Part shown: positions 26,715-35,913 of the stretch, one piece after another
Layout of the letters: each line of letters begins with the position of its first letter
How positions within the stretch are numbered: position 1 is the first letter of the stretch
DNA from: UBA8514 sp034933685
GTDB taxonomy: Bacteria; Bacillota; Clostridia; Lachnospirales; Anaerotignaceae
Direction of reading: 5' to 3'
DNA: 64,000 nt
Assembly: GCA_034933685.1 (NCBI GenBank)
Contig: JAYFNB010000013.1
Location: 62,001-126,000, forward strand
Translations under genes and position numbers: made by a program
Notes under the pieces: generated by a model
What the model was told of the DNA's origin: nothing
The model's database searches: none
The model's input: only the letters and a program-made list of their open reading frames with translations

Positions 26715-27140
26715 TTAATCAATAACCTCTTCATTCATGGAGTAAAGGAATGAATTGGTATCTATGAGATTCATGCCCTTAGAAATACAGTAAATTATGA
26801 GGCTATCACGCCTATCTCTTGGGTAAAGTTCACGGTTGCCAGTTCTTTTTAAAAAGGTCTGTGTTTCTTCAAAATTAAGCTCCAAGCCGAAAGACAAAGC
26901 AATAAATTTATCTCGCGAAGGAATTTTTTCTCCACGAAAAATTTCATAACCATAGGTTCTATTTAGGTTTGCTAGTTTAATTACATCGGATTTTGTTTTA
27001 TGTTTTAAATTCAGGAAATATAGCAGGTGTTCTAAAAAATTGCAGGTCAAAAATTCATTTTTATTTGTACTTAGAAAATCTTCTATTTTTTCTGATTTAA
27101 TAAGGCAATTTGTAAGTTCTTTTGTTGTTTTTGCTGACAT
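26715..27140 (-). CDS. Helix-turn-helix regulator divergent from a Ser/Thr kinase
   Basis: 141 residues. The middle part KSDVIKLANLNRTYGYEIFRGEKIPSRDKFIALSFGL is a Cro/C1-like HTH of the type usually found next to membrane Ser/Thr kinases in Clostridia. No other domain is seen. It is transcribed away from the kinase gene across a 64-base shared promoter region, so it probably controls that locus. Confidence 0.7.
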   Translation of the reverse strand: MSAKTTKELTNCLIKSEKIEDFLSTNKNEFLTCNFLEHLLYFLNLKHKTKSDVIKLANLNRTYGYEIFRGEKIPSRDKFIALSFGLELNFEETQTFLKRTGNRELYPRDRRDSLIIYCISKGMNLIDTNSFLYSMNEEVID

Positions 27141-27204
27141 AATTATCCCCCGTTGAGTTTTCTTTATAAAGATGATATCATAAAACTATTGGAAAAAATA
27201 GGGG

Positions 27205-29247
27205 ATGGTTTATATTAGCCAGGTGGCAGAGGAATATTTTAGAGATACATATCAATTTTTACATACAATAAAGCAGAGTGAAAAATCAGATATTTATTTG
27301 GTTCTTCATATAGAGGAAAATAAAAAGTACATACTTAAAAAAGTATCCAACGGAATTGAGATATATTCTAAGCTTAAACTAATGAACTTACGATATATTC
27401 CAATGGTTTATGATGTCATCGAAAATGATTTCGGGGCATGGGTAATTGAAGAATACATTGAAGGCATTTCTTTGGAGGAGCTGCTAACAGATGTTGGTAA
27501 ATTATCAGCAAAGGAAACAAAGGCATATATCATTCAGCTATGCAGTGCATTAAACGAATTGCATCAACAGGGGATTGTTCATAGAGATATTAAACCATCT
27601 AATATTCTAATTATGGATAATGAATCTATAAAGCTGATTGATTTTGATGCAGCCAGATTTGTAAAAGAAAATGCCCAGAAAGATACAAAATATCTTGGTA
27701 CAGAGGGATATGCTGCTCCAGAACAATATGGATTTGGGCAAACAGACTTTAGAACGGACATCTACGCCTTGGGTGTTACCATGAAAGAAATGCTGGGCGA
27801 GGGTACTAAAAATGGGTATTTAGACAAGATTATTGGAAAATGTATCAGGAAAGATCCAGAAGATAGATTTTCATCGGTAAATCAAGTTAAAAATGCCTTA
27901 CAACGAAAAGGATTGAAAACTCAATTGATTTTTGCAGGGCTTAGTGTTTTTATTCTCTTGGGTATTAGCTTTATTTTTCATAATGCGTATCAAACGGAAG
28001 AGGTGGTTCAGCAAGAAACGCTTCCATTGACTGATTTGAATAACAAACAGCCTTTAACTGATGGTGTTGGTGTATTATTAACGGACGAAGATATGATTAA
28101 ACTATATAGCGACGCTATGGCAAAGAGAAATGAACTTTATTTATGGCGGGACAGGGCAGATACGCCAACGATGATATATGGTGAAGAATATTATGTTCTT
28201 TCAGAAAAATATAATTCATGGGACAAAATTAAAACATTCTTTTCGGACACATGGAGCAAAATGGCCATTGAAGGCATTATAAGTGACTTATCTAACAGTG
28301 GTTTGGTGGAAAAGGATGGGTTACTGTATACGCTGGATGCAGATGGAGGATGTATTCTTCAATACGAAAATGCAGAAATTCTAAAAAGAACAAATAATGG
28401 AGCAAATGTAGAGGTTGTTTTTTCTGTACCAGGAGGGGACTATACACCTACGAGGGTTAAGGTGGAAGCGGTTCATGAAGACGATGGTTGGAAAATAGAA
28501 AGCTACGAAGATGTACTAGATTATGCAGTAGAAGACAAAGATTCGTATTATGACGGATATTCCTATTATAATTCAACTTATCAAGTAGGGTTTTATTATC
28601 CTCTTCGTTTTTTTGACTATAAGTACGAGCAAGAAAATGGAATTGAGCTTTCCTCTTTAGACGGTAACAGTATGAGCTTTTTTATTGAGAACAAGGGAGA
28701 GGAACGAAGCTTGGAGAAGTATTACTTGGAGTACAAAAAAGAAAATATGTTGGTTGATGAGAAGGATGATAATTTATTTCTAATATCATACATTGAAGAC
28801 GGTTTATGGAATTTAGTTTCGGTTTCAGAATATGGTGAAGGGTTTTTGGTGTTAAAAATGGGAGCTAAGGAAGACTATTTGAAGACCTACTATCCATATT
28901 TTCAGGAAATTTTGAACAGTATGCATGAAGGGGAAGGAAAGGTGTTAATTGAAGCAGGGAAAGGAGACTTTTTTGACACTAAAAGCATTTCTGAATATGT
29001 GGCACTGCAAGACTTTAATATTACAATTTATTATTCCACAATTAACTCAGATGAGTACTACGGGTTAAGTTATGAAGAAGATGGAAGGTATTTTATTTAC
29101 AATGACGGGGAGAAAATGGAGGGTTTTGCAGGAGAGAGGTATTCTGTTGAAGCTGAAGGTTTTCCTTTTAAATGGAAATACCCTATGGATAATGCTTATA
29201 ATAAAGAATATTTTAATGGAAAATACGGAGAAATTCCAATATATTAA
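27205..29247 (+). CDS. Membrane Ser/Thr protein kinase with extracellular sensor region
   Basis: 680 residues. Kinase domain at about 15-230 with the catalytic loop HRDIKPSN (about 125-132), the metal loop as IDFDAAR (DFD in place of DFG) and GTEGYAAPEQ activation segment. One membrane helix follows (about 243-261, LIFAGLSVFILLGISFIF), then a ~420-residue exterior part without known domain, rich in Tyr, Glu and Asp. GGGG is close to the ATG and spacing is poor, so the start is less certain. It heads a surface-related cluster with an SLH protein and a TPR protein and may sense cell-wall status. Confidence 0.85.
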   Translation: MVYISQVAEEYFRDTYQFLHTIKQSEKSDIYLVLHIEENKKYILKKVSNGIEIYSKLKLMNLRYIPMVYDVIENDFGAWVIEEYIEGISLEELLTDVGKLSAKETKAYIIQLCSALNELHQQGIVHRDIKPSNILIMDNESIKLIDFDAARFVKENAQKDTKYLGTEGYAAPEQYGFGQTDFRTDIYALGVTMKEMLGEGTKNGYLDKIIGKCIRKDPEDRFSSVNQVKNALQRKGLKTQLIFAGLSVFILLGISFIFHNAYQTEEVVQQETLPLTDLNNKQPLTDGVGVLLTDEDMIKLYSDAMAKRNELYLWRDRADTPTMIYGEEYYVLSEKYNSWDKIKTFFSDTWSKMAIEGIISDLSNSGLVEKDGLLYTLDADGGCILQYENAEILKRTNNGANVEVVFSVPGGDYTPTRVKVEAVHEDDGWKIESYEDVLDYAVEDKDSYYDGYSYYNSTYQVGFYYPLRFFDYKYEQENGIELSSLDGNSMSFFIENKGEERSLEKYYLEYKKENMLVDEKDDNLFLISYIEDGLWNLVSVSEYGEGFLVLKMGAKEDYLKTYYPYFQEILNSMHEGEGKVLIEAGKGDFFDTKSISEYVALQDFNITIYYSTINSDEYYGLSYEEDGRYFIYNDGEKMEGFAGERYSVEAEGFPFKWKYPMDNAYNKEYFNGKYGEIPIY

Positions 29248-29295
29248 ATTTTAAAACACCCTATTGTAAGCTGTCAGCTTACCAAAATTTATAAA

Positions 29296-29338
29296 AAACT
29301 ACCTATAATTTTAAAATGTAGGTAGTTTTATTTTTTTA
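29296..29338 (+). terminator. Rho-independent terminator
   Basis: AAACTACCTA and TAGGTAGTTT pair around a 13-base loop and run into T-rich sequence. It ends the kinase transcript just before the SLH gene. Confidence 0.82.
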
Positions 29339-29362
29339 ATAATAAATTCTGGAGGGTGAATT

Positions 29363-31630
29363 ATGAAGAGGTTTTCGTTTATTTTAGGTATTATTTGTTT
29401 TATGTTTAGTTTTAATCTATCGGTATCAGCCCAAACTATAACTTCGGGGCAAGTGGCTGCTTTTTCTGATGTTCCAACTGACCATTGGGCTTGGCAGGAA
29501 ATACAATACTCTGTTTCCCAGAACATAGTATCTGGGAATGGAGATGGTACTTTTTCACCAAATGCAGGGGTTACTAGAGAGCAGTTTTGCAGAATGTTGA
29601 CAAGTACTTTTAGTGCCTCACTATCTAATACAGGGGGGCAAAGCTTTAGTGATGTTCCAGCAGAAAAATGGTCTTACCCATATATTGAAGCCAGCAGAGA
29701 ATTTTTAACTGGCTACTCCAATCCATTTGGAGGGCTTCCTCTTTTTAAGCCAGAAGATTACGCAACAAGAGAGGATATTGCGGTTGCATTGGTACGTATG
29801 ATGGGATTAACAGATAAGGATGTAATGGATACAGGTTATGTACAAAATCATTTCAGCGACTACACGGATATTTCTCCTCAGTTAATAAATTATATGAATC
29901 TGGCTTGTGAAAGAGGGCTTATCAGCGGATATCTAGATGGCTCACTTCGCCCTGTAAAGGGAATGACTCGAGCAGAAACTGTTGTTCTTTTAAATAGGGC
30001 AACTAAACAGGCCGTTACCAATATCAATGATGAAATTTCCTTGTCTGCTACTACGGTATACAATAGTACAGGTGAAGGGGCAACGGTATATATTAAGGCA
30101 GAGGAAGGCACTACCGTAACAGTTGATGGGGAAACTATTCGCATGGAAAATAACGGCAGTGGGGAATATGAAGGTACATATCTATACAATTTTCAGGGAG
30201 AAGAAGAAAAACGCTGTGTCATAAAGGGGACGAAGGCTGGAAAAACAAAAACCATTGAGGTTACTTTAGCCTACAAAGTTTCAATACCACGGCTTAATAT
30301 TATTCAGTTTCCAACTAGTGCCAAAACAAAGCAAATTACCATAAGCGGTACATTAACAGATGCTCGATATGAAAAATATTTAACCATTAATGGGGAAAAT
30401 ATTCGCGTGGATTATGATGGCAAATGGGAAAAAACCGTAACGTTGGAGGAGGGAGAAAATAAATTCATATTTATAGCAACCAACGAGGCAGGAAAAACCG
30501 TTACAATTGAAAAAACAACAGTATTTAATGCAGGTGGACCACAGTTGACTATTTTAAGATGCCCAACCACAGCAACAACAAAACAGGTTACCATCAATGG
30601 AACATTGAAAGACAGTAACTATGATGTATTGCTTACAATAAATGGTGAAAATGTTCGGGTGGATTACGAAGGCAAATGGGAAAAAACTGTGGCACTGCAA
30701 GAAGGAGAAAATGAGTATGTATTTACGGCCACCAATACAGTAGGGAAGACCGTAAACGATAAAAGAATCGTTGTGTTTAACGTAGGAGGCCCGAAGCTGG
30801 TTATTGTAGGTTGCCCAAAGGAATCCACCAAAAAGCAAGCCACAATGACTGGTACGTTAAAAGACAGTAATTATGATGTACTACTTACAATAAATGGTGA
30901 AAATGTTCGCGTGGATTACGAAGGAAAATGGGAAAAAACAGTTACTCTTTTGGATGGAGAAAATACGTATACCTTTGTTGCAACCAATACGGCAGGGAAA
31001 ACGGCAACAGAGGAAAGAACGATAAAATTTTCTGCAGGAAGCCCTGAAATAAGCTTTACAAATTGCCCAGAAGTTACTCAGCAGAAATATTTAGCTATTC
31101 AAGGTAATGTTGGCGGTTTTACAGATGGAGTAAAGTTATATTTAAATGACCAGCAGGTTTCATTAAAATACGATAACAGTTTTTCGGTAACGACGGCATT
31201 GGAAGATGGAGAAAATGCTTTAGCCTTTAGAGCTGTAAACAGTTATGGAAAAGAAACCTACATTATTAAAACAGTGACCTACATTTCAGAAATGAAAGCT
31301 CCTGAACTTGAAGTAGATGACATACCCTCTGCAACAAATGAAGATACTGTTGAGATTTCAGGCAGTGTTTATGATGCTTTAGATTCGTATGCGGTGGTTT
31401 ATGTAAACGATAATAAAGTTTCAAGCGGAAATGGAAGCTTTTCCGAGATTATTTCTTTAAAAGAAGGCGTTAATAATATTAATGTAAAGATAACAAATTC
31501 TTACGGAAAGACCACAACAGTTTTAAAAAGCATTACATATCAAGCTCCGCCAACAGAAGAAGTCCAACCTGAATCAGAACCTGAAACGCAATCAGAACCA
31601 CAACCAAGGGCAGAAGAAACTACGATGTAA
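29363..31630 (+). CDS. S-layer homology (SLH) surface protein with Ig-like repeats
   Basis: 755 residues. Signal peptide (about 1-24), then three SLH domains (about 32-225: FSDVPTDHWAWQEI, FSDVPAEKWSYPYI, FSDYTDISPQLINY), which bind secondary wall polymers. A beta-rich spacer and then five copies of a ~84-residue Ig-like/glucodextranase-type domain (about 308-730) with the block INGENxRVDYxGKWEKTV follow. A Glu/Gln/Pro-rich tail ends the protein. GGAGGG precedes the ATG. Likely a stalk or adhesin-like cell-surface protein. Confidence 0.88.
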   Translation: MKRFSFILGIICFMFSFNLSVSAQTITSGQVAAFSDVPTDHWAWQEIQYSVSQNIVSGNGDGTFSPNAGVTREQFCRMLTSTFSASLSNTGGQSFSDVPAEKWSYPYIEASREFLTGYSNPFGGLPLFKPEDYATREDIAVALVRMMGLTDKDVMDTGYVQNHFSDYTDISPQLINYMNLACERGLISGYLDGSLRPVKGMTRAETVVLLNRATKQAVTNINDEISLSATTVYNSTGEGATVYIKAEEGTTVTVDGETIRMENNGSGEYEGTYLYNFQGEEEKRCVIKGTKAGKTKTIEVTLAYKVSIPRLNIIQFPTSAKTKQITISGTLTDARYEKYLTINGENIRVDYDGKWEKTVTLEEGENKFIFIATNEAGKTVTIEKTTVFNAGGPQLTILRCPTTATTKQVTINGTLKDSNYDVLLTINGENVRVDYEGKWEKTVALQEGENEYVFTATNTVGKTVNDKRIVVFNVGGPKLVIVGCPKESTKKQATMTGTLKDSNYDVLLTINGENVRVDYEGKWEKTVTLLDGENTYTFVATNTAGKTATEERTIKFSAGSPEISFTNCPEVTQQKYLAIQGNVGGFTDGVKLYLNDQQVSLKYDNSFSVTTALEDGENALAFRAVNSYGKETYIIKTVTYISEMKAPELEVDDIPSATNEDTVEISGSVYDALDSYAVVYVNDNKVSSGNGSFSEIISLKEGVNNINVKITNSYGKTTTVLKSITYQAPPTEEVQPESEPETQSEPQPRAEETTM
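30286..31545 (+). repeat. Five ~250-bp in-frame repeats in the SLH gene
   Basis: Units begin near 30286, 30538, 30790, 31045 and 31300. Units 2 and 3 are almost identical at DNA level over about 85 bases (30607-30690 against 30859-30942), which points to recent duplication; units 4 and 5 are diverged. Confidence 0.8.
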
Positions 31631-31650
31631 GTATATAGGTTACCGAAAGG

Positions 31651-32859
31651 ATGATATTTATTAACGAAGAAACAGATATTTTAGATAAGGTACATGAAAA
31701 GGGTTTTAGGACAGAAAAAACAAAGAAATTTATAAAAATATCTATAATCAGTTTTTTGATGATATTTCTTGCCGCAGGAGGCTATTTTACTTATGCGCAG
31801 TACGAGAAGGAAAAAATATATTTGCAGGCAACTGATTTACTGAATAAAGGAAGTTACCTAGAGGCGGAAAAAATTTTTTCGTCTTTAGATGGCTACAAAA
31901 ATGCAAAGGAAAAAGCTGAAAAATGTACTTTTGAATACGGAATATTTCTTTTGAATAGTGGAGCATATGAAGAAGCAAAGGTGCAATTTAATAAAGTTTT
32001 TCAACAGCCAGAAGCGGCAGAGGAAATCATGGAATGTGATTATCAGATTGCGTTAGAATATTTTGCGGCAAAGGACTATAAAAATGCTAAAGAAATATTT
32101 GCAAGTTTGGGTTCCTATAGGGATTCGCCAGCAAAATTTATAGAAATTAAAAAGATTATAAAATATAGTAACTATAGGCATAGTGATTGCGACATGGATG
32201 GGATTGAAGAGTTAGTAAAGCAGCAATTTTACAGGGATTGGTATTGTTATGGGGGTGATGAAAATATCAAAATAGACGAATTTACAATAAACGGCAAGGA
32301 GTATGGTGTAGAGTCGTTATTGACTAGCGATAGCTTGTGCAGATTGGGATATTACTTTTTAGGGGAAGAAGAAAAAACTATTTATCTTATTACTAATTAT
32401 ATGGAAGAGTTCAGCAGATTTGCCAATGAAGATATATACTCAATAGAATATGAAGATATGAGTGCACCAGAAGATGTCGGCTTGGATTATATATTCTATT
32501 CTCAACCCAAAGAAGACATAGGCTATTACATAGAACAAGTGGAATTAACCAGACAACAGTACTCTGACGATATTGTAATACAAAAAACCTTTGAAGCGTT
32601 TGAAAATCGTGTTTCTAAAGAGGCATATGAAAAAAGCCCTGGGCATACGGTGTTAGCTTATGCATTTTTTAATGCAGATTATGCTGACGCAAGCGTCACG
32701 TATGATTCTTATAGTAAAACTTACATGTGCTATATGACGGGTATTTTTACTGAAAACAGCTTTGATGTTTTTGGAGGTAGTAAAAGTGAATATTATGTAC
32801 AGGCAGAATTTATTGATACTGGAAGTGCTTTGCAAATGGTAGATATTTTTATTAATTAA
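31651..32859 (+). CDS. Membrane-anchored TPR-type protein
   Basis: 402 residues. An N-terminal cytoplasmic segment is followed by one membrane helix (about 29-49, ISIISFLMIFLAAGGYFTYA) and several degenerate tetratricopeptide units (YLEAEKIFSSLDGYKNAKEKAEKC; YEEAKVQFNKVF; YKNAKEIFASLGSYRDSPAKF). The C-terminal ~230 residues are an acidic exterior domain including DCDMDGIEE, which resembles a calcium-binding loop. The ribosome site AAAGG abuts the ATG, so the start is uncertain. Follows the SLH gene by 20 bases and is probably co-transcribed. Confidence 0.72.
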   Translation: MIFINEETDILDKVHEKGFRTEKTKKFIKISIISFLMIFLAAGGYFTYAQYEKEKIYLQATDLLNKGSYLEAEKIFSSLDGYKNAKEKAEKCTFEYGIFLLNSGAYEEAKVQFNKVFQQPEAAEEIMECDYQIALEYFAAKDYKNAKEIFASLGSYRDSPAKFIEIKKIIKYSNYRHSDCDMDGIEELVKQQFYRDWYCYGGDENIKIDEFTINGKEYGVESLLTSDSLCRLGYYFLGEEEKTIYLITNYMEEFSRFANEDIYSIEYEDMSAPEDVGLDYIFYSQPKEDIGYYIEQVELTRQQYSDDIVIQKTFEAFENRVSKEAYEKSPGHTVLAYAFFNADYADASVTYDSYSKTYMCYMTGIFTENSFDVFGGSKSEYYVQAEFIDTGSALQMVDIFIN

Positions 32860-32916
32860 TTTGAGAAAGAAAATTTTTTCTGGTATACTTTAACAAATAC
32901 TGCGAGGTGAAAGCGT

Positions 32917-33465
32917 ATGAACGATAAAGTGACAAAATGTAAATTCCCATACACCAAAGGTCAAGAGCCTGATTTTTGTAATCCATCAAGCTTTGAATCT
33001 TATCGTTATGCAATTGGAAAGAAAGGGAAGAACATGCTTTTTACTGTTTGCATGAATCCCTCTGCAGCAAGCGATGAAATAAGCGATAAAACTGTAAATA
33101 GAATTATTAATGCAAGCATACAGCTTGGTTATGATGGTTAGGTGGTATTGAATACCTATCCAGAACGGGCAACAAATTCAGCTGATTTGGATGAATACAA
33201 TAAAGATTTAGCAGATATGAACCTTGCAGTAATTAGAGAATATATTGCTGAAAATGAAATTAAGGAAGTTTGGGGTGCATGGGGTAACTTAAACCGAAAA
33301 GCACTGAAAGAAGGCAGAAATTCTATTTTGGCTTTATTCAAGGAACTAGATGTAAAAGTATTTCATTTTGCAGAGCCTACAAAAAATGGTGAACCTAGAC
33401 ATCCTACACCAAGAGGTAAACAATTAGAAACTACTGCAGAAAGTAAGCGTTATTATGAGTTCTAA
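32917..33465 (+). pseudogene. DUF1643 gene interrupted by an amber codon
   Basis: Two open segments in the same frame, 32917-33141 and 33142-33465, are separated only by TAG at 33139-33141. The upstream part has FTVCMNPSAASDEISDKTVNRIIN and the downstream part VVLNTYPERATN and VWGAWGNLN, which together form one complete DUF1643 protein of ~182 residues. The site falls at GYDG-x-VVLN, where the family has Trp, so TGG to TAG is the likely change. GAGGTG precedes the start. Otherwise the reading frame is undamaged, so inactivation is recent or readthrough occurs. Confidence 0.85.
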
Positions 33466-33515
33466 GAGAAACAGTATTTAGTTACTAATGTATTAAAATA
33501 AAAGTGAAACAATGT

Positions 33516-33559
33516 ACCTTCTGCAGGGATAATTATTATCATCAGAAGGTATTTTTTTT
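33516..33559 (+). terminator. Rho-independent terminator
   Basis: ACCTTCTG and CAGAAGGT pair around a 19-base loop and are followed by T8. It ends the DUF1643 transcript. The next ~290 bases up to the ATPase gene contain no gene; one TTGGTACAT box lies at 33711, and TAATAT at 33812 may be the -10 of the ATPase gene. Confidence 0.8.
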
Positions 33560-33852
33560 GCCTTGATTGACGAGATATTGTTGAGCTTTACTTTAAACTA
33601 AAAACAGAGCATTTTATTTAGGTGTGGTGGTGAGTAGAGCAGGATTAAGAATAATTTTACTGGTGAATAGGTCTTCAAATTTAAGTGTATGCCACATGTA
33701 AAGGGATAAGTTGGTACATATACTTCTGGGAAATCAAAAAACTAGCAATCAAAGACTTTTAACCTGAATTTTTTATATAGATAAATACTGTAAAAAATTA
33801 AATATTGTGGTAATATTAATAACAGTATGATATTGAGGAGAGGTGTTTTATA

Positions 33853-34905
33853 ATGGTAAGACACATTAGTAAATTGAACGTCAAAGCATTTAGAGGCATA
33901 AAAAATCTTTGCTTAGACGATTTAAGTTTAATAAATATTCTTGTAGGTTCAAACAACTGCGGGAAAACTAGTTTACTTGAAGCAATTAAAATAATGGAAA
34001 ACCCCGAAGATTTGGGTAGTATACTGCGGGTTGCCAGTGGACGTCGCACAATGAATAATGATAATTTTTTAAGAGTTGCAAATTCCATTTTTCAGGATAC
34101 AGGCGAGGAATTTTGTATAGATATACAAGCGGATATTAATAACGTTAATTTCGAGCTGAGAGTAGTGGCAGAAAACAAGAGCATACTGAATATTGGTACT
34201 GGTGAAGATGATGGCACAGACGTAATTGAAAGCAATAACAGGGGTCTTGAAGGTAGATTATTAGTACTGGAAAATGGGAAAAAAATTAATAAAAAGAATA
34301 CATTTTCTATATATAACTATTCAACAGTGAAAATAGACGAAAGTAAGAAGAATTTTAAAAGTATTTACGTTCATTCAAACGTAAACTATTATACTAGTTG
34401 TGTTAAGTTTATCAAAGATAATATTGTTAATAATACGTTCAAAAAGGATACTTTAATACAAATGATCAGAATTTTTGATACTAGCATTAATGATATAAGT
34501 ATTATAGATTCTGAAATATATCTACATGATAATGAAAATAATTCTAAACCCCTATTTTCTTATGGCAATGGCACTCAAAAGGCGGTTTTATTAGCGGCTG
34601 TAATGGCACAGTGTGAGGATGGGGTTATGCTAATAGATGAAATTGATAATGCAATTCACAAAACAGCTTTGAAGGATATATTTCAAAATTTTATTAGTGC
34701 TTGTAAAGAGATGAATATCCAAACATTTATTACAACCCATAGTATAGAGGCACTCGATATAATGTTAGAAGTAAACGAGAACATGAGCAGTGATAGTATT
34801 CGGGTTATTACATTGAAGAAAGATGTTCAGAATACAGTAGCAAGAGTTCTTACAGGTGCAGAGGCAATAAATGTAAGAGATGAATATAATTTGGAGTTGA
34901 GATAA
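33853..34905 (+). CDS. OLD/AriA-like AAA ATPase of a two-gene defence system
   Basis: 350 residues, ABC-type ATPase of the OLD/AAA_21 class. N-terminal KLNVKAFRGIKN, Walker A GSNNCGKTS (about 32-40), signature region GNGTQKAVLLAAVMA, Walker B GVMLIDEID (about 257-265) and switch His TTHSIEAL. Such ATPases sense invading phage proteins or DNA and control a partner nuclease. The stop codon overlaps the start of the TOPRIM gene (TAATG). GAGGAGAGGTG precedes the start. Organisation is as in PARIS (AriA/AriB) or split OLD systems. Confidence 0.82.
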   Translation: MVRHISKLNVKAFRGIKNLCLDDLSLINILVGSNNCGKTSLLEAIKIMENPEDLGSILRVASGRRTMNNDNFLRVANSIFQDTGEEFCIDIQADINNVNFELRVVAENKSILNIGTGEDDGTDVIESNNRGLEGRLLVLENGKKINKKNTFSIYNYSTVKIDESKKNFKSIYVHSNVNYYTSCVKFIKDNIVNNTFKKDTLIQMIRIFDTSINDISIIDSEIYLHDNENNSKPLFSYGNGTQKAVLLAAVMAQCEDGVMLIDEIDNAIHKTALKDIFQNFISACKEMNIQTFITTHSIEALDIMLEVNENMSSDSIRVITLKKDVQNTVARVLTGAEAINVRDEYNLELR

Positions 34906-35693
34906 TGGATAAAAGCATAATAATATGTGAAGGGAAAACGGATACAATTTTGCTTAGCTATTATCTTGAAGCTGTTAGAGGTTGGCAAAGCATATACACG
35001 TTAAAGAAGGATGAAAGAAAATTATATGAAAAGAGTATAAAAAATGGATCTGATTTCAAGGTTAAAGATGCTAATACACAAGAAATAAACTGGTATGTAA
35101 GAGAACAAGAATTGTTATGTATCAGGGCGGCAGGTAGTATAGATATTATACCTGATGTGTTTAAGGAAATAATAGAATTTAATGGGCTAGGTGATGCTGA
35201 ATATTTTAAGAAAATTGCAGTTATTGCAGATAGGGATGAAGGCTCATCAGAAACAAAATTGATAAGTAACTTATCAGAAGAAATAAATTGCATTTTAGAG
35301 CATAATATCTGGAAAAATATAGATGGGTTTAAAGATAAGTTTGGACTAGGAATAAAATTCAGTGTTTTTACTTTACTATTGCCATTAGAAGAAGAGGGTG
35401 CATTGGAAAAATTTTTATTGAATGCACTGTCTGACATAGATATAACTGATAGAAAAGTCATATCTCAAAGCAATACGTTTATTGATAATCTTGATTGTTG
35501 TATAGAAGAAACAGGCGAAAAAAAGTATTTACAAGGTAGAGGGGATATTTTGAAAGCAAAATTTGCTACTTTTTTTGCTATTTCAACCCCTCGTAGAACT
35601 TTTGACAGTGGAGACAAAATAATAAGGTCAGTTAGATGGGAACAATTTTCATATGTAAATGAAAGTTTTAAAAAGCTAGCTGAAGGACTATAA
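34905..35693 (+). CDS. TOPRIM-domain nuclease-like partner (DUF3226/AriB-like)
   Basis: 262 residues. TOPRIM features are IIICEGKTDTILL (catalytic Glu near residue 9) and IAVIADRDEGSS (Asp-x-Asp near residue 108). In PARIS the TOPRIM effector AriB cleaves host tRNA on activation, and in OLD proteins the domain is a DNA nuclease; which applies here is not visible. Translationally coupled to the ATPase by a 1-base overlap. No own promoter. This gene pair directly precedes the BREX operon, forming a defence island. Confidence 0.75.
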   Translation: MDKSIIICEGKTDTILLSYYLEAVRGWQSIYTLKKDERKLYEKSIKNGSDFKVKDANTQEINWYVREQELLCIRAAGSIDIIPDVFKEIIEFNGLGDAEYFKKIAVIADRDEGSSETKLISNLSEEINCILEHNIWKNIDGFKDKFGLGIKFSVFTLLLPLEEEGALEKFLLNALSDIDITDRKVISQSNTFIDNLDCCIEETGEKKYLQGRGDILKAKFATFFAISTPRRTFDSGDKIIRSVRWEQFSYVNESFKKLAEGL

Positions 35694-35709
35694 ATACATA
35701 GGTTATTAG

Positions 35710-35805
35710 TTTGAGACCGCTGTTATTGAGCGATATCATCGAAGTGGCAAGAAGGACAAGGGACTTGATAGTGTTGTAGACTATTTAAAATTTTACCGTT
35801 TTTGA
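35710..35805 (+). pseudogene. Possible IS256-type transposase fragment
   Basis: A 31-codon open stretch encodes FETAVIERYHRSGKKDKGLD, whose FxTAxIERY start resembles a conserved block of IS256-family transposases. No start, no ends of an insertion sequence and no further homologous sequence are visible. Low confidence. Confidence 0.25.
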
Positions 35806-35884
35806 TTGGAGTAAGATATAGAGTGGTCTTCTATTCTCAAAAGTTGAGCAGGGCAAATGACGTGAAAAAATGGGTGGTTGATAA

Positions 35885-35904
35885 TTCAAATCCCTCCTTC
35901 TCCG
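35885..35904 (+). other. Isolated tRNA-Ser-like 3' end
   Basis: TTCAAATCCCTCCTTCTCCG equals the T-loop, T-stem 3' half, acceptor 3' half and discriminator of a bacterial tRNA-Ser. The upstream bases (a GGAGTAA at 35808 and CTCAA/TTGAG at about 35835) do not give a foldable tRNA. A terminator follows nine bases later, as after a real tRNA gene. It is best read as an attachment-site scar or a decayed tRNA. Confidence 0.45.
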
Positions 35905-35913
35905 TTGTATTAA

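Noticed and set aside
34961..35461. Minus-strand 166-codon frame over the TOPRIM gene
   Set aside because: Antisense shadow; the plus-strand gene has motifs and translational coupling.
18286..35904. tmRNA 3' end and the 35.9-kb tRNA-like fragment as a matched attL/attR pair
   Set aside because: The two 23-base stretches match at only about 14 positions, which general T-arm conservation explains.
35808..35904. Complete tRNA-Ser gene
   Set aside because: Acceptor arms pair with mismatches and no proper D-arm or anticodon loop with U33 can be drawn.
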